From WHSW01 sp963842795 (GTDB taxonomy: Bacteria > Actinomycetota > Thermoleophilia > Solirubrobacterales > 70-9): DNA of 64,000 nt. Under the pieces are notes generated by a model. The model was not told the DNA's origin. It ran no database searches and saw nothing but the letters and a program-made list of their open reading frames with translations. Positions 17,723 through 26,016 of the stretch are shown here, piece after piece. The DNA is taken from NCBI GenBank assembly GCA_963842795.1, contig CAWJHV010000026.1, positions 186,001-250,000 of the forward strand. Direction: 5' to 3'. Each line of letters starts with the position of its first letter. Positions within the stretch are counted from its first letter, which is position 1. The translations under genes and the position numbers were made by a program.

Positions 17723-19129
17723 TCAGGCCTTCGCGGCCTCGGTCTTCGCCTCGGCCTCGTCCGCCTGTTGGACGAGCTGCTCGGCGAGCTCGCGCTTTTC
17801 GCCCGGGTCGAGCTTCTTGACCTCGTTCTCGACCACCCGCCGGTTGTAGGTCTGGTTCCAGTAGTCGAGCGCGTCGAAGCCGAGCAGCACCGCCTTGCCG
17901 ACGAACTGGCGCAGGACCTCGTTCGTCGGTCCCATCACCCAGCCGGCCTTGGCGTCACGGACGTAGCGCTCGAGCTCCATGTCGCGCTTGTAACCCGACC
18001 CGCCGCAGGCGTGCAACATCTTGTCGACCACGTGGGCGACGTTCTTGGCCGCCTCGAACTTGATCTGCCACGCCCAGTGCAGGTAGTCGGCCCGGGCGGT
18101 GTCGCCGGGCTCGAGCACGCGGGTGTTGTTATCGGTCGCCCGGTCCATCGCCTCGGCGACCGAGAGCACGAACACGCGGCAGGCGTTGGTGTCCATCACC
18201 GCTTCGCCGACGTAGTCCTGGATCGTCGGGTAGTCGGCGACGCGCATGCCCACGTCGACGTGGCGCTTGCGGGTCGTGTGGCGGCGGGCGATGTCGATCG
18301 TGCCAAGCGCGATCCCGTTCCACACGGACGACGAGCCGACCAGGAACCACGGATCGACGGCCTCGTCGTTGGAGGCCGCACCGTCGCCGACCGGGCCGAC
18401 GATCTGGTCCCCCGGGACCTCGACGTCCTCGACCTGGATCGGCCCCGACTGGTTGCCGCGCAGACCGAGCGCGTCCCAGAGCGAGGGTTGCGCCTGCACG
18501 TCGTCGCCGTCGATCACGAAGACGGAGAGGTCGTCGTAGCCGGAGAAGTCGGGACTCGTCGTCTGCACGACGTAGAAGTCGGCGAACCCGCCCGACGTCG
18601 TCCACGACGACTTCTTGTTGACCTTGAAGCCGCCGTTGGTCCGCTCGGCGCTCGAGGAGAACGGGTACCAGAAGTGCGATCCGGTCTGCGGATCGGAGTA
18701 CGACAGCGTCCCGATCCGGCAGTCGCTGTCGAGCGTGCGGATGTACTTGTCGACCAGCTCCGAGGTGGGGCGCAGCATGATCGTCGAGACCGCGCCGATG
18801 TGCATCACGTAGCACATCGCCGTCGACGCGCAGCCGTAGCGCGCGAGCGTCTCACAGACCATCGAGAACGCGACATGGTTCTCGCCCTTGCCCCCGTACT
18901 CCTCCGGCACGGTGAGGCTGAGGAAGCCGTTCTCGGCCAGCAGCTCGAAGTTCCGGCGCGGGTAGCTGAGCTCGTCGTCGGAGCGCTTCGCGTTCGCCCG
19001 CAGCTCGCGCTCGCAGAGCTCGATCAGCTCGGCGCGCAGTTCCTTCTGGCGGTCGGTGAGGACCCAGTCCGGATCCCACTCATACCCCAGGCCCCAGAAG
19101 GGCTCCTGCCCCCACAGCTTCTCGGACAT
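17723..19129 (-). CDS. Acyl-CoA dehydrogenase-like flavoprotein lacking canonical catalytic Glu
   Basis: 468 residues; ATG 19129 chosen for the GGAGAG ribosome site. ACAD fold is clear (FELLAENGFLSLTVPEEYGG, CRIGTLSYSDPQTGSH, DKMLHACGGSGYKRD, RYVRDAKAGWV). Where medium-chain dehydrogenases read DAKIYQIYEGT, this protein reads DAKAGWVMGPT, so the usual catalytic glutamate is replaced near residue 400. Some family members place the base elsewhere or act on non-CoA substrates such as nitroalkanes. It shares an operon with a GcvT-type protein and an operator with sarcosine-oxidase genes, which favours oxidation of an amine or methyl group over fatty acids. This is inference. Confidence 0.8.
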   Translation of the reverse strand: MSEKLWGQEPFWGLGYEWDPDWVLTDRQKELRAELIELCERELRANAKRSDDELSYPRRNFELLAENGFLSLTVPEEYGGKGENHVAFSMVCETLARYGCASTAMCYVMHIGAVSTIMLRPTSELVDKYIRTLDSDCRIGTLSYSDPQTGSHFWYPFSSSAERTNGGFKVNKKSSWTTSGGFADFYVVQTTSPDFSGYDDLSVFVIDGDDVQAQPSLWDALGLRGNQSGPIQVEDVEVPGDQIVGPVGDGAASNDEAVDPWFLVGSSSVWNGIALGTIDIARRHTTRKRHVDVGMRVADYPTIQDYVGEAVMDTNACRVFVLSVAEAMDRATDNNTRVLEPGDTARADYLHWAWQIKFEAAKNVAHVVDKMLHACGGSGYKRDMELERYVRDAKAGWVMGPTNEVLRQFVGKAVLLGFDALDYWNQTYNRRVVENEVKKLDPGEKRELAEQLVQQADEAEAKTEAAKA

Positions 19130-19156
19130 CGTCTCTCCTTCCCCCCCGTCGGGCGC

Positions 19157-19175
19157 GCTGTACAAATCTGTCCAG
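19157..19175 (-). promoter_or_regulatory. Shared operator candidate, site 1 (ACAD-GcvT unit)
   Basis: On the gene's sense strand the bases read CTGGACAGATTTGTACAGC, 27 bp upstream of the ACAD start. This matches the consensus CTGGACAAATNGGTACAAA built from this and three other intergenic sites (19750, 29128, 54606). The motif is a direct repeat of GNACAAA with a 10-bp step, one helical turn. Position close to the start suggests repression, by inference. Confidence 0.6.
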
Positions 19176-19199
19176 CACGATACAACCGCGGGGCCCAGC

Positions 19200-19688
19200 C
19201 TAGATTTCGGGGGCGATCCAGACCAGGCACTCGGCGTCGCGCCGGATCTGTCGGATCGCGCGTCGGAATCGCCGGCGGGCGATCAACGCGCGGTCGGGGC
19301 CGAAAACGAGCAGGCCGGCCCCGTGCTCGCGGACGACCTCGAGCAACGCCTTGACCGGGCGCTTGCTGCTGACCCGCAGATGCTCGGTGCGGATCCCGAG
19401 TGCGGCGGAGCGCTCGGCGGTCGCGCGCACCGCCTCGAGGTCCTCCTCGTGCGGCAGGGTTGCGGCGTCGGGGCCGGCGAGCATCAGCGTGGTCGGGTAG
19501 TTCGGCAGCCAGACGACGTTGGTCACCAGCAGCGGCGAGCCGGCCTCGAGGGCCGCCGAGATCGCCACCCGCTCGGCGACGGGGTCGATCCGGCACGAGA
19601 GCGTCCCGAGCACGACCGGCCGGGCTGAGCCGCCGGCACCGCGGGCGCCCTCGATCGTGTCGTTGCGATCGCTGACGAGGACGCCCAT
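19200..19688 (-). CDS. UspA-type universal stress protein
   Basis: 162 residues from ATG 19688. The pattern VVLGTLSCRIDPVAERVAI, SPLLVTNVVWLP, VVREHGAGLLVFGPDRALIARRRF and ECLVWIAPEI follows the Usp alpha/beta fold, although the ATP-binding G-x2-G-x9-G(S/T) motif is not well kept. Role unknown; Usp proteins often sit with transporters or catabolic genes. Its stop lies 70 bp before the ACAD start on the same strand, with operator site 1 between; operator site 2 lies upstream, between it and the divergent permease. Confidence 0.7.
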   Translation of the reverse strand: MGVLVSDRNDTIEGARGAGGSARPVVLGTLSCRIDPVAERVAISAALEAGSPLLVTNVVWLPNYPTTLMLAGPDAATLPHEEDLEAVRATAERSAALGIRTEHLRVSSKRPVKALLEVVREHGAGLLVFGPDRALIARRRFRRAIRQIRRDAECLVWIAPEI

Positions 19689-19749
19689 GACTAGGAGGAT
19701 CTCGCGATCCCGGACGAATCGCAAGCCGCGATCCCGGTCTTGAATCGAG

Positions 19750-19768
19750 CTGGACAAATAGATACTTT
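19750..19768 (+). promoter_or_regulatory. Shared operator candidate, site 2 (permease/UspA divergent region)
   Basis: Reads CTGGACAAATAGATACTTT on the plus strand, matching the left ten bases of the consensus exactly and the TAC core on the right. It lies in the 154-bp divergent gap, 74 bp before the permease start and 61 bp before the UspA start, so it could govern either or both. A hairpin CGGCC-AGAAG-GGCCG follows at 19770-19784. Confidence 0.55.
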
Positions 19769-19842
19769 TCGGCCAGAAGGGCCGCGCCTCCGGTGCGGGG
19801 GCGCGTTTTTGGGGGCGTCCAACAAGGAAAGGGAGACCGCCA

Positions 19843-21312
19843 ATGGCACACGCCGAGGTCGAGGAGCGCCAGCTACTCAAGGCGATGACCTGGTGGGACG
19901 GCTTCGTCGTCGCGCTCGCCAACCCCGGGTTCCTGATCGCCGCGCTCGGTTTCTCGATCGGCGCGCTCGGCACCACGGGAGCTTTCGTCCTCTGGACGGT
20001 CTCCGTCTGCCTCGGGGCGCTGCAGAACAACATCTACGCCGAGCTGGCGACGATGTTCCCGAACAAGTCCGGCGGCATCTCGCTGTTCGCGCACGAGGCG
20101 TGGCGCAGGTACTTCACCTTCGTCGGGCCGATCGCCACCTTCGGCTACTGGTTCGCCTGGTCGAGCGTGCTGGCGATCAACGGGCTCGTCGTCGGGACGC
20201 TGATCCAGGCCGAGTGGTTCCCCGACTCGACCTGGGCCGAGGCCGGAGGCGGCTTCGACCTCAACCTCGCGATCCTGCTCGGGATGATCGCGATCGCCCT
20301 CGTCTGGGCGTTCAACGTCTTCGGGGTGCGACCGGCGGTCTGGTTCGGATACATCACCGGGGCGCTGCTGCTGATCCCGGCGTTCGTGCTCATGTTCCTG
20401 CCCTACCTAACCGGGGACTGGTCGAGCGACAACATGCAATGGGAGATCGGGGCCGGCGGCGGCCTCGGGCTGGCGCTCGTCTGGCTCTACTTCATGGGCT
20501 GGTCGTCATACGGGTTCGAGACCGTGGCCGCGTTCGCACCCGAGTACGAGGACACCGCGACCGACACCCCGCGGGCCCTGCGGGCCTCGGCCGCCTTCTC
20601 GGTGGTGGTCTACGCGCTTCTGCCGCTGGGGGTGGGCGGCACGCTGGGCACCACCGCGATCGCCGACGACGTGACCGGGATCTCGTTCTACATCCAGGCG
20701 TTCGACACGATCGTCGGAGACGCGCTCGGCAACGTGATGATCTTCTGCCTGGTCGGCGGCCTGTTGCTGTCGATGAACACCGCGACCATGGACGGCTCTC
20801 GAGCGTTGTTCGGGATCTCCAGAGACGGGATGACGATCAAGCAACTCGGGGTGTTGAACAAGTGGAGCGTCCCGGCCCGGGCGATGACGCTCGACGCTCT
20901 CCTGAACCTCTTCCTGATCACCTACTTCGCGAGCGCGATCGAGATCCTCGCCGCCGGCAACCTGGGCTACATCCTGGCCCACGTGTTCGCCTTGTCGGGG
21001 TTCCTGCTCCTGCGTCGCGACCGGCCCAACTGGCCGCGGCCGATCCGGCTCTCGGCGATCTGGGTCCCGATCGCGGGCCTTCTGGCGGCGATCAACCTCG
21101 CGTTCATCATCTGGGGCGGGTTCATCTACGCCGACGAGTACGGCTACGGGTTGGACAAGACGCGCGTCGGCCTGATCGTGCTCGCGGTCTCTCTGGTGCT
21201 CTACGTCTTCCGCCACGTGGTCCAGGACCGCACCGGTATCCGCCTGCGCGAGGAGACGCCCGACGTGCCCGAGGAGGAGGCCGCGCAGCCGGCGGCCGCC
21301 ACGCCCGGGTAG
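19843..21312 (+). CDS. APC-family amino acid/amine permease
   Basis: 489 residues from ATG 19843 with AAGGAAAGGGAG as ribosome site. About twelve membrane helices (FVVALANPGFLIAALGFSIG, AELATMFPNKSGGISLFAHEA) show the APC superfamily layout; FPNKSGGISLF is the conserved helix-2/3 region. Uptake of an amino acid or amine by cation symport is expected. The upstream operator shared with the sox and ligase operons suggests it imports the substrate of that pathway (for instance a methylated amino compound); this is inference from the DNA motif. Confidence 0.85.
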   Translation: MAHAEVEERQLLKAMTWWDGFVVALANPGFLIAALGFSIGALGTTGAFVLWTVSVCLGALQNNIYAELATMFPNKSGGISLFAHEAWRRYFTFVGPIATFGYWFAWSSVLAINGLVVGTLIQAEWFPDSTWAEAGGGFDLNLAILLGMIAIALVWAFNVFGVRPAVWFGYITGALLLIPAFVLMFLPYLTGDWSSDNMQWEIGAGGGLGLALVWLYFMGWSSYGFETVAAFAPEYEDTATDTPRALRASAAFSVVVYALLPLGVGGTLGTTAIADDVTGISFYIQAFDTIVGDALGNVMIFCLVGGLLLSMNTATMDGSRALFGISRDGMTIKQLGVLNKWSVPARAMTLDALLNLFLITYFASAIEILAAGNLGYILAHVFALSGFLLLRRDRPNWPRPIRLSAIWVPIAGLLAAINLAFIIWGGFIYADEYGYGLDKTRVGLIVLAVSLVLYVFRHVVQDRTGIRLREETPDVPEEEAAQPAAATPG

Positions 21313-21325
21313 CGCGCACGGACCT

Positions 21326-21754
21326 CTACTCCGCGCGCAGGTCCCAGCGAGGCAGGTCGGCGATCGCCTGCCGATAGCGCTTGCGGTGAACCGGGCGGAT
21401 GAGCATGAACCACGCCATCAGCGAGACCGGGAGCAGGAAGAAGACGCTGAAGGCGTTCCCGGTGAGGATGAAGAAGACCGCGATCGCCGAGATCACGAGC
21501 CCGAAGGCGACCGGCAGGATCCGGTAGCGAAGCTGGGTGCGCCGGATCCGCTCGTAGTCCTCGCGCGGGATCCGCGTCGTGTCGTAGCGCCGCCCGCACG
21601 ACGGGCAGGTCCACTCCTCACCGTAGGCGACCGCGGCACTCTCGCCGCACTCGCAGCTGAGCGTGATCGGCGGGCCGCGCAGGACCGCGCCCGGCCGCTC
21701 GTGGCCGAGCCGCTGGCGCGGCTCGCGCTCTCGTCGTCGGAGGGTCACGCCCAC
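21326..21754 (-). CDS. Zinc-ribbon membrane protein of unknown function
   Basis: 142 residues from GTG 21754. A zinc-ribbon-like knot (CECGESAAVAYGEEWTCPSC, CxC and CxxC) is followed by two membrane helices (about 75-115, VAFGLVISAIAVFFILTGNA and FSVFFLLPVSLMAWFMLI) and a basic tail. No family is recognised. It follows the CPA1 antiporter on the same strand after 58 bp and may be its accessory; the first 25 residues are low complexity, so the start could be further in. Confidence 0.55.
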   Translation of the reverse strand: MGVTLRRREREPRQRLGHERPGAVLRGPPITLSCECGESAAVAYGEEWTCPSCGRRYDTTRIPREDYERIRRTQLRYRILPVAFGLVISAIAVFFILTGNAFSVFFLLPVSLMAWFMLIRPVHRKRYRQAIADLPRWDLRAE

Positions 21755-21812
21755 ACCGTGCGATCGTACCCGCGGTCGCCCTGCGGACCCGGTCGGCGGG
21801 TCGTGTTGGCGA

Positions 21813-23060
21813 TCAGGCCCCGGCCGGCTCCGGCGCCACCGGCGGCGGCGGCTCGGCGTCGAGCAGACCGAGCCGGCCGGCGAGCCACGCTGCGGGGAGC
21901 GCCTGGAGGACCAGGGTGAGGACGATCGCGAGCGCGACGACGCTCGCGTAAGCGTCGATGTTCGGAACCCCGAGCCCGGCGAGCACGCCGACGAGCGCCG
22001 CCGGCACGACCCCGGTCTCGCGGGTCCAGCAGAGGAAGGCGACCTCGGGCCTCGTCCATTTCGAGCGGCGATCGGGCAGGCAGCAGGCGAGCACGGTCAC
22101 CGGCCGGGCGAGGAGCAGGAGCGCGGCGAGGACCGCGAGCGCGGGCAGCAGGTACTCGCCGAGGGCGTCGAACGGGATGTTGGCGCCGAGGACGACGAAG
22201 ACGAACAGGGTCACCAGGTCGGCGACGCTGAACGCGAACTGGCGCAGCTCCTGCTCGTGCTTGGAGTGCATCGCGAGCCCGAGGCGCTCCATGTTGCCGA
22301 CGATCAACCCGGCGAGGAAGGCGCCGAGGTAGCCGCTCCCGCCGGCGGAGTCGAGCGAGAAGTAGCCGATCGTGACCACGGCGAGCACGGCGGCCGCTGA
22401 CGACTCGCGCCAGATCCCGGCCCGGCGGCTCGAGATCGTCGCGGCCAGGAGCACCCCGGCGACGATCCCGATCACCGTGCTGATCCCGAGGTCGACGACG
22501 AACTCGCGCACCGGGGTGGCGATCGATCCCTCGCCGCTGACGAGGACCCCGGCGAGGGTCAGGGCTAGCACCGCCCCGGTCGGGTCGTTGAACGCCGACT
22601 CCGCGACCACGGTCTGGGCCAGCTTCGGCCGCAGGCGGGAGCGGATGAAGAGCGGGATCAGGATCGCCGGGTCGGTGGGGGCGAGGACCGCGCCCATGAG
22701 CAGGGCAGCGGTCCACGAGAGGTCGAACGCGAAGTGGGCGACGATGCCGGTGATCGCCGCGGTCAGCAGCACCCCCGGGATCACCAGCATCCCGAGGCCC
22801 ACCCAGACGCGCTGCAGGACGCCGACCGAGAGGTTGAGCCCGCCGTAGAAGAGGATCAGCGACACCCCGAGCGTGAACAGCAACTGGGCCCCGATCGACT
22901 CGAACGGGACGTCGACGACGTCGACCGCGGACGGCCCGAGGAGCGCGCCGAAGACCACCAGCAGGAGGATCTCCGGAACCCGCAGGATGCTCGCCAGGAA
23001 GCGGGCGGCGAGCGCCGCGCCGAGCAGGATGCTGAGGGTGAGGAGTATGTCCTGGGTCAC
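21813..23060 (-). CDS. CPA1-family cation/proton antiporter
   Basis: 415 residues, GTG 23060 in a GTGA overlap with the upstream sensor-like gene. About twelve helices; PTDPAILIPLF and AESAFNDPTGAVLALT contain the conserved membrane aspartate motif of NhaP/CPA1 exchangers, and FVFVVLGANIPF fits the later helices. Exchanges Na+ or K+ for protons and helps pH or salt balance. No regulatory RCK/TrkA-C domain is present. The overlap with a membrane sensor module suggests the two work together. Confidence 0.9.
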   Translation of the reverse strand: MTQDILLTLSILLGAALAARFLASILRVPEILLLVVFGALLGPSAVDVVDVPFESIGAQLLFTLGVSLILFYGGLNLSVGVLQRVWVGLGMLVIPGVLLTAAITGIVAHFAFDLSWTAALLMGAVLAPTDPAILIPLFIRSRLRPKLAQTVVAESAFNDPTGAVLALTLAGVLVSGEGSIATPVREFVVDLGISTVIGIVAGVLLAATISSRRAGIWRESSAAAVLAVVTIGYFSLDSAGGSGYLGAFLAGLIVGNMERLGLAMHSKHEQELRQFAFSVADLVTLFVFVVLGANIPFDALGEYLLPALAVLAALLLLARPVTVLACCLPDRRSKWTRPEVAFLCWTRETGVVPAALVGVLAGLGVPNIDAYASVVALAIVLTLVLQALPAAWLAGRLGLLDAEPPPPVAPEPAGA

Positions 23061-23743
23061 GACGTCTCGTCGTCGCTCTCAGGATCGGGCTCCCTCCGCC
23101 CCCGCACGTGGCGCTCGCCCTCGAGCGCCATCTTGGCGATGTCGTTCGCTGTCACCAGCAGCAGCACGATCACAACCGCGGCGCCGAGCGCGACGGCGAT
23201 CAGCCGCCGCCGGGCCTCGTCGCGGGCGTCGTCGAACGAGTCCTCGGTCGCCGTCGCCTGATCGAGCTCGTAGTCGGCGAGCTCGTCGGCGGTGTCGGCC
23301 ATGGTCTCGAACTGGTTCAGCTCCGGGCCGAGCAGGATGCGCTTGGTGCGGTCGGGATTGCCGGTCCGCAGGCTGCGCCAGGCAACCTCGTCCAAGCCCA
23401 TGAAGCGGTCGAAGTTCTGGTGGAGCCGCGCGAGCAGGCCGAGCTCGTGCTCGTCCGTGAAGGTTTGGTCAGCGGTTTCGAGGTCGCGGCGGAGCTCGGC
23501 GGCCGAAGCCAGGAAGCGGTCGCGGAAGTCGCCGCCGGCATAGCCGTAGGCCGTCTGCCAGCCGTTCATGTCGGTGACCACGAACTTGAGCTCGCGGGCG
23601 ATCGCCTCGTGCTCGGCCTGCGCGCGCACCTGGTCGAAGCGGTCGCCCATCTGCGACATCCCGTGCAGCGCCACCGCGGTCGTCGCCAGCGGCCCGAGGA
23701 TCGTGAGCACGATCGCCGCGTAGAGCTTGGCCCTGATCGTCAT
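23057..23743 (-). CDS. Membrane four-helix sensor module without output domain
   Basis: 228 residues from ATG 23743. Two membrane helices (about 8-28 and 182-203) flank an outer all-helical region of about 150 residues (FDQVRAQAEHEAIARELKFV, ELRRDLETADQTFTDEHELG, TADELADYELDQATATEDSF) like the ligand-binding bundles of chemoreceptors and histidine kinases. After the second helix only about 25 charged residues remain: no HAMP, kinase or methyl-accepting part. It overlaps the CPA1 antiporter start, so it may be a sensory subunit of that transporter. Confidence 0.65.
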   Translation of the reverse strand: MTIRAKLYAAIVLTILGPLATTAVALHGMSQMGDRFDQVRAQAEHEAIARELKFVVTDMNGWQTAYGYAGGDFRDRFLASAAELRRDLETADQTFTDEHELGLLARLHQNFDRFMGLDEVAWRSLRTGNPDRTKRILLGPELNQFETMADTADELADYELDQATATEDSFDDARDEARRRLIAVALGAAVVIVLLLVTANDIAKMALEGERHVRGRREPDPESDDETS

Positions 23744-23775
23744 GCCGCGACCCCGGCGTTAGGATCGGCTCGCGC

Positions 23776-24003
23776 ATGATCATCTTCGTGCTCACCGGGC
23801 AGGCGCCCCCGATCCTGATTCTGACGCTCCTGGGGATGTGCTACCTCACCGGGTACGAGCTTTTCAAGGAGGGCGAGGCGCTGCCGTTCATGATCAAGGC
23901 GTGGTGGGTCCTGTTCGTGCTGCTGTTCAACGTCCTCGGCTTCGGGATCTTCTGGATCTGGCTTGCGAGAAAGCGCTACCGCCGCGCCAAGGGCGTCGGA
24001 TAG
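23776..24003 (+). CDS. Small two-helix membrane protein
   Basis: 75 residues with two hydrophobic stretches (about 4-26, PPILILTLLGMCYLTGYEL, and 41-64, WWVLFVLLFNVLGFGIFWIW) ending in a basic RKRYRRAKGVG tail. No family recognised. Divergent from the sensor-like gene by 32 bp and convergent with the PucR gene, so it is alone on its strand. Confidence 0.5.
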   Translation: MIIFVLTGQAPPILILTLLGMCYLTGYELFKEGEALPFMIKAWWVLFVLLFNVLGFGIFWIWLARKRYRRAKGVG

Positions 24004-24019
24004 AACCGACACGCGGCGG

Positions 24020-25825
24020 TCAGCCCTGTGCGGTTCGCACACGGTGCAGCCTCGCGAGCTTCAGCGCGAGCTCGAGCGATAGGAGGTCCTCGCCGGAGAG
24101 GTCGAGGCCGGCCACGCGCTCGATCCGCTCGAGCCGCTGGCGCACGGTGTTCGGATGCACGTACAGGGCCCGGGCGCTTGCCGTCACGCTGCCGCGATCG
24201 GCGAGGAACTGCTCCAAGGTCTCGACGAGCTGCGCCCCCCGGCGGCGGTCGTACTCGTCGAGTTGCTCGATCGCGAGCCGGTAACGGTCGCGGGGCGCCT
24301 CGTCGAGCTCGAGGTGGACCAGGTAGCGGTAGGCGCCGAGCTGCTCGTAGGCGATCACGCCGCCGTCTGCGACCAGAGAGCGGCCGATGCGTGCGGCGTC
24401 GGCGGCCTCGCGCATCCGCCGGCGGGCGTTGGACGCGCCGCGGTCGACCTCGCTCAGGCCGATCACGAGCCCCTCCTCGGCCGCCAGCGGTTCGAGCGCG
24501 GTGCGCACCGCCGCCACCGCCTGGTCTCGCGATCCCGAAAGCGGCGCTAGGGCCCGCACACGGTCGTGGCGCGCGTCGAAGAATGCGCGCGGGCAGAGGC
24601 GCCGCAGGCGGGCCTCGAAACGGCTCGCGAGGTCCGGCCGGATCGGCGCCCGGTCGTCAGCGCCCGGTGCGCGCTCGGCGTGCAGGAACAGGTGCGGGCG
24701 GGCCAGGTCGCATCCGGCCTCGCTCGCCTTCGCCTCCCCGGCCTCGACCGACCCGGCCGCCAGCGCGTCGAACATGTCCTTGACGATGTTCTCGGCCGTC
24801 AGCCGCTCGATCAGCTCGGCCTTCTTCAGTCCGACCGCGGTCTGATTGGCCACGGCGCCGAGCAGCTCGGCGTCCTCGTCGGTGAACTGGCGGTCCCGCG
24901 CCAGGCAGCAGAGCATCCCGAGCTGCTCGTCGCGCGCGACCAGCGGCGCGATCAGGAGCGCGTTCTCGTCCACGTCGGGCCAAAGCTCGCGGGCGACGCG
25001 ATGCCGCCCGTTGCCGCCCGACCCGCCGGCCCGCCGCATCAGATCGAGCACCAGACCGGTGCCACCCGGGCGCGAGCTCGGCGCCGGCGTGCCCGCGGGC
25101 TCGGAGGCGGCGAGCACGAGCTCGTCCGCGTCGGCGTCGAGGCGATAGATCTGACAGGCGTCCGCGCGCAGGAGCTCGCGGGCCCCGCGGGCGACGACGT
25201 CGTAGAGGTCCTCGCGCAGGGTGACGGCGGCGAGCGCCTGACTGAGCTGGGTCAGCGTGGTCAGGGCCTGTACGCGGCGCCGGGTCTCCTCGTAGAGCTG
25301 GGCGTTCTCAATCGCCCCCGCGACCAGCGAGGCGGTGTGAACGAGGAAGTTGAGGACATCGTCGTCGAACTCGCGTGGCGCCTCGGTGTGCAGGACCACG
25401 ACCCCGATTACATCGCCGGCCTTCGCCAGGATCGGGACGGCGACCATCGACTGGAAGCTCTCCTCGTCGAGCTCGGGGATGAACTTCATCCGCGGATCGT
25501 CCATCGCGTTCTCGCGAATGAACTCGGGATTCTTGGTCCGCGCCACCCACCCGGCGAGGCCCTCGTCGACGCCGAGCCCGAGCTCGCCGACGAACTTCGA
25601 GTACCGCGGCGAGGCGGCGCGCAGCGCCAGCCGCTCGCCCTCGAGCGAGTAGATGAAGCAGGCGTGACAGCCGGTTGCGTCGGTAGCGATGTCGACGATC
25701 CCACGCAGCACGCGATCGAGGTCGAGCGAGGACGAGACCGTCTTGATGACGGCGTACAGCGTCTCGTTCTCGCGCCTGACCCGCACGAGGGCTTCGTCTG
25801 CGTCCGCGACCAGCTGGAGATTCAA
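24020..25825 (-). CDS. GAF-GAF-PucR/CdaR-type transcriptional regulator
   Basis: 601 residues. TTG 25825 is chosen as start because CGGAGG sits 5 nt upstream and the protein then begins at the helix before GAF 1. Two GAF domains (about 30-190 with CHACFIYSLEGERLALRAAS; about 205-365 with CQIYRLDADADELVL), then a PucR C-terminal part ending in a helix-turn-helix (TLEQFLADRGSVTASARALY, VHPNTVRQRLERIERVAGLD). PucR/CdaR proteins activate purine, amino acid or sugar acid catabolism. Divergent from the Amt gene over 191 bp, so control of ammonium/amine uptake is the simplest guess. Confidence 0.9.
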   Translation of the reverse strand: MNLQLVADADEALVRVRRENETLYAVIKTVSSSLDLDRVLRGIVDIATDATGCHACFIYSLEGERLALRAASPRYSKFVGELGLGVDEGLAGWVARTKNPEFIRENAMDDPRMKFIPELDEESFQSMVAVPILAKAGDVIGVVVLHTEAPREFDDDVLNFLVHTASLVAGAIENAQLYEETRRRVQALTTLTQLSQALAAVTLREDLYDVVARGARELLRADACQIYRLDADADELVLAASEPAGTPAPSSRPGGTGLVLDLMRRAGGSGGNGRHRVARELWPDVDENALLIAPLVARDEQLGMLCCLARDRQFTDEDAELLGAVANQTAVGLKKAELIERLTAENIVKDMFDALAAGSVEAGEAKASEAGCDLARPHLFLHAERAPGADDRAPIRPDLASRFEARLRRLCPRAFFDARHDRVRALAPLSGSRDQAVAAVRTALEPLAAEEGLVIGLSEVDRGASNARRRMREAADAARIGRSLVADGGVIAYEQLGAYRYLVHLELDEAPRDRYRLAIEQLDEYDRRRGAQLVETLEQFLADRGSVTASARALYVHPNTVRQRLERIERVAGLDLSGEDLLSLELALKLARLHRVRTAQG

Positions 25826-26016
25826 ACGAGCCTCCGATCTCCCGGGAACCTGCCGCGCGCATCGTATTTCCGGGCGACGGCGAGGCCTATGGCCCGATCC
25901 TACATTCCAGCTTTGCGAAGTATGTGGCCGACGCCCATTGCAAGGGTGCTCCCAGTCGGGATACGTTCCCGTCCGTCGGTGGCTCGTAGCACACCTCACA
26001 TCCTGCCGAGGGCCAG

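Noticed and set aside
15462..17849. A 795-codon open frame antisense to the DUF1989-GcvT gene (similar long antisense frames at 4972-6363, 52152-54404 and elsewhere)
   Set aside because: High-GC codon bias leaves opposite frames open. The product is a low-complexity Arg/Gly/Val-rich string with no fold, while the other strand encodes clear conserved domains.
19176..19185. GATACAAC at 19179 and 54742 as further operator sites
   Set aside because: Only a half-site likeness to GTACAAA and no second half at the 10-bp step; kept as a note, not a site.
24004..26016. ATG or other starts upstream of 25825 for the PucR regulator, up to 26035
   Set aside because: The extra 70 residues are basic low-complexity sequence covering the divergent amt promoter region; TTG 25825 has GGAGG at proper spacing.
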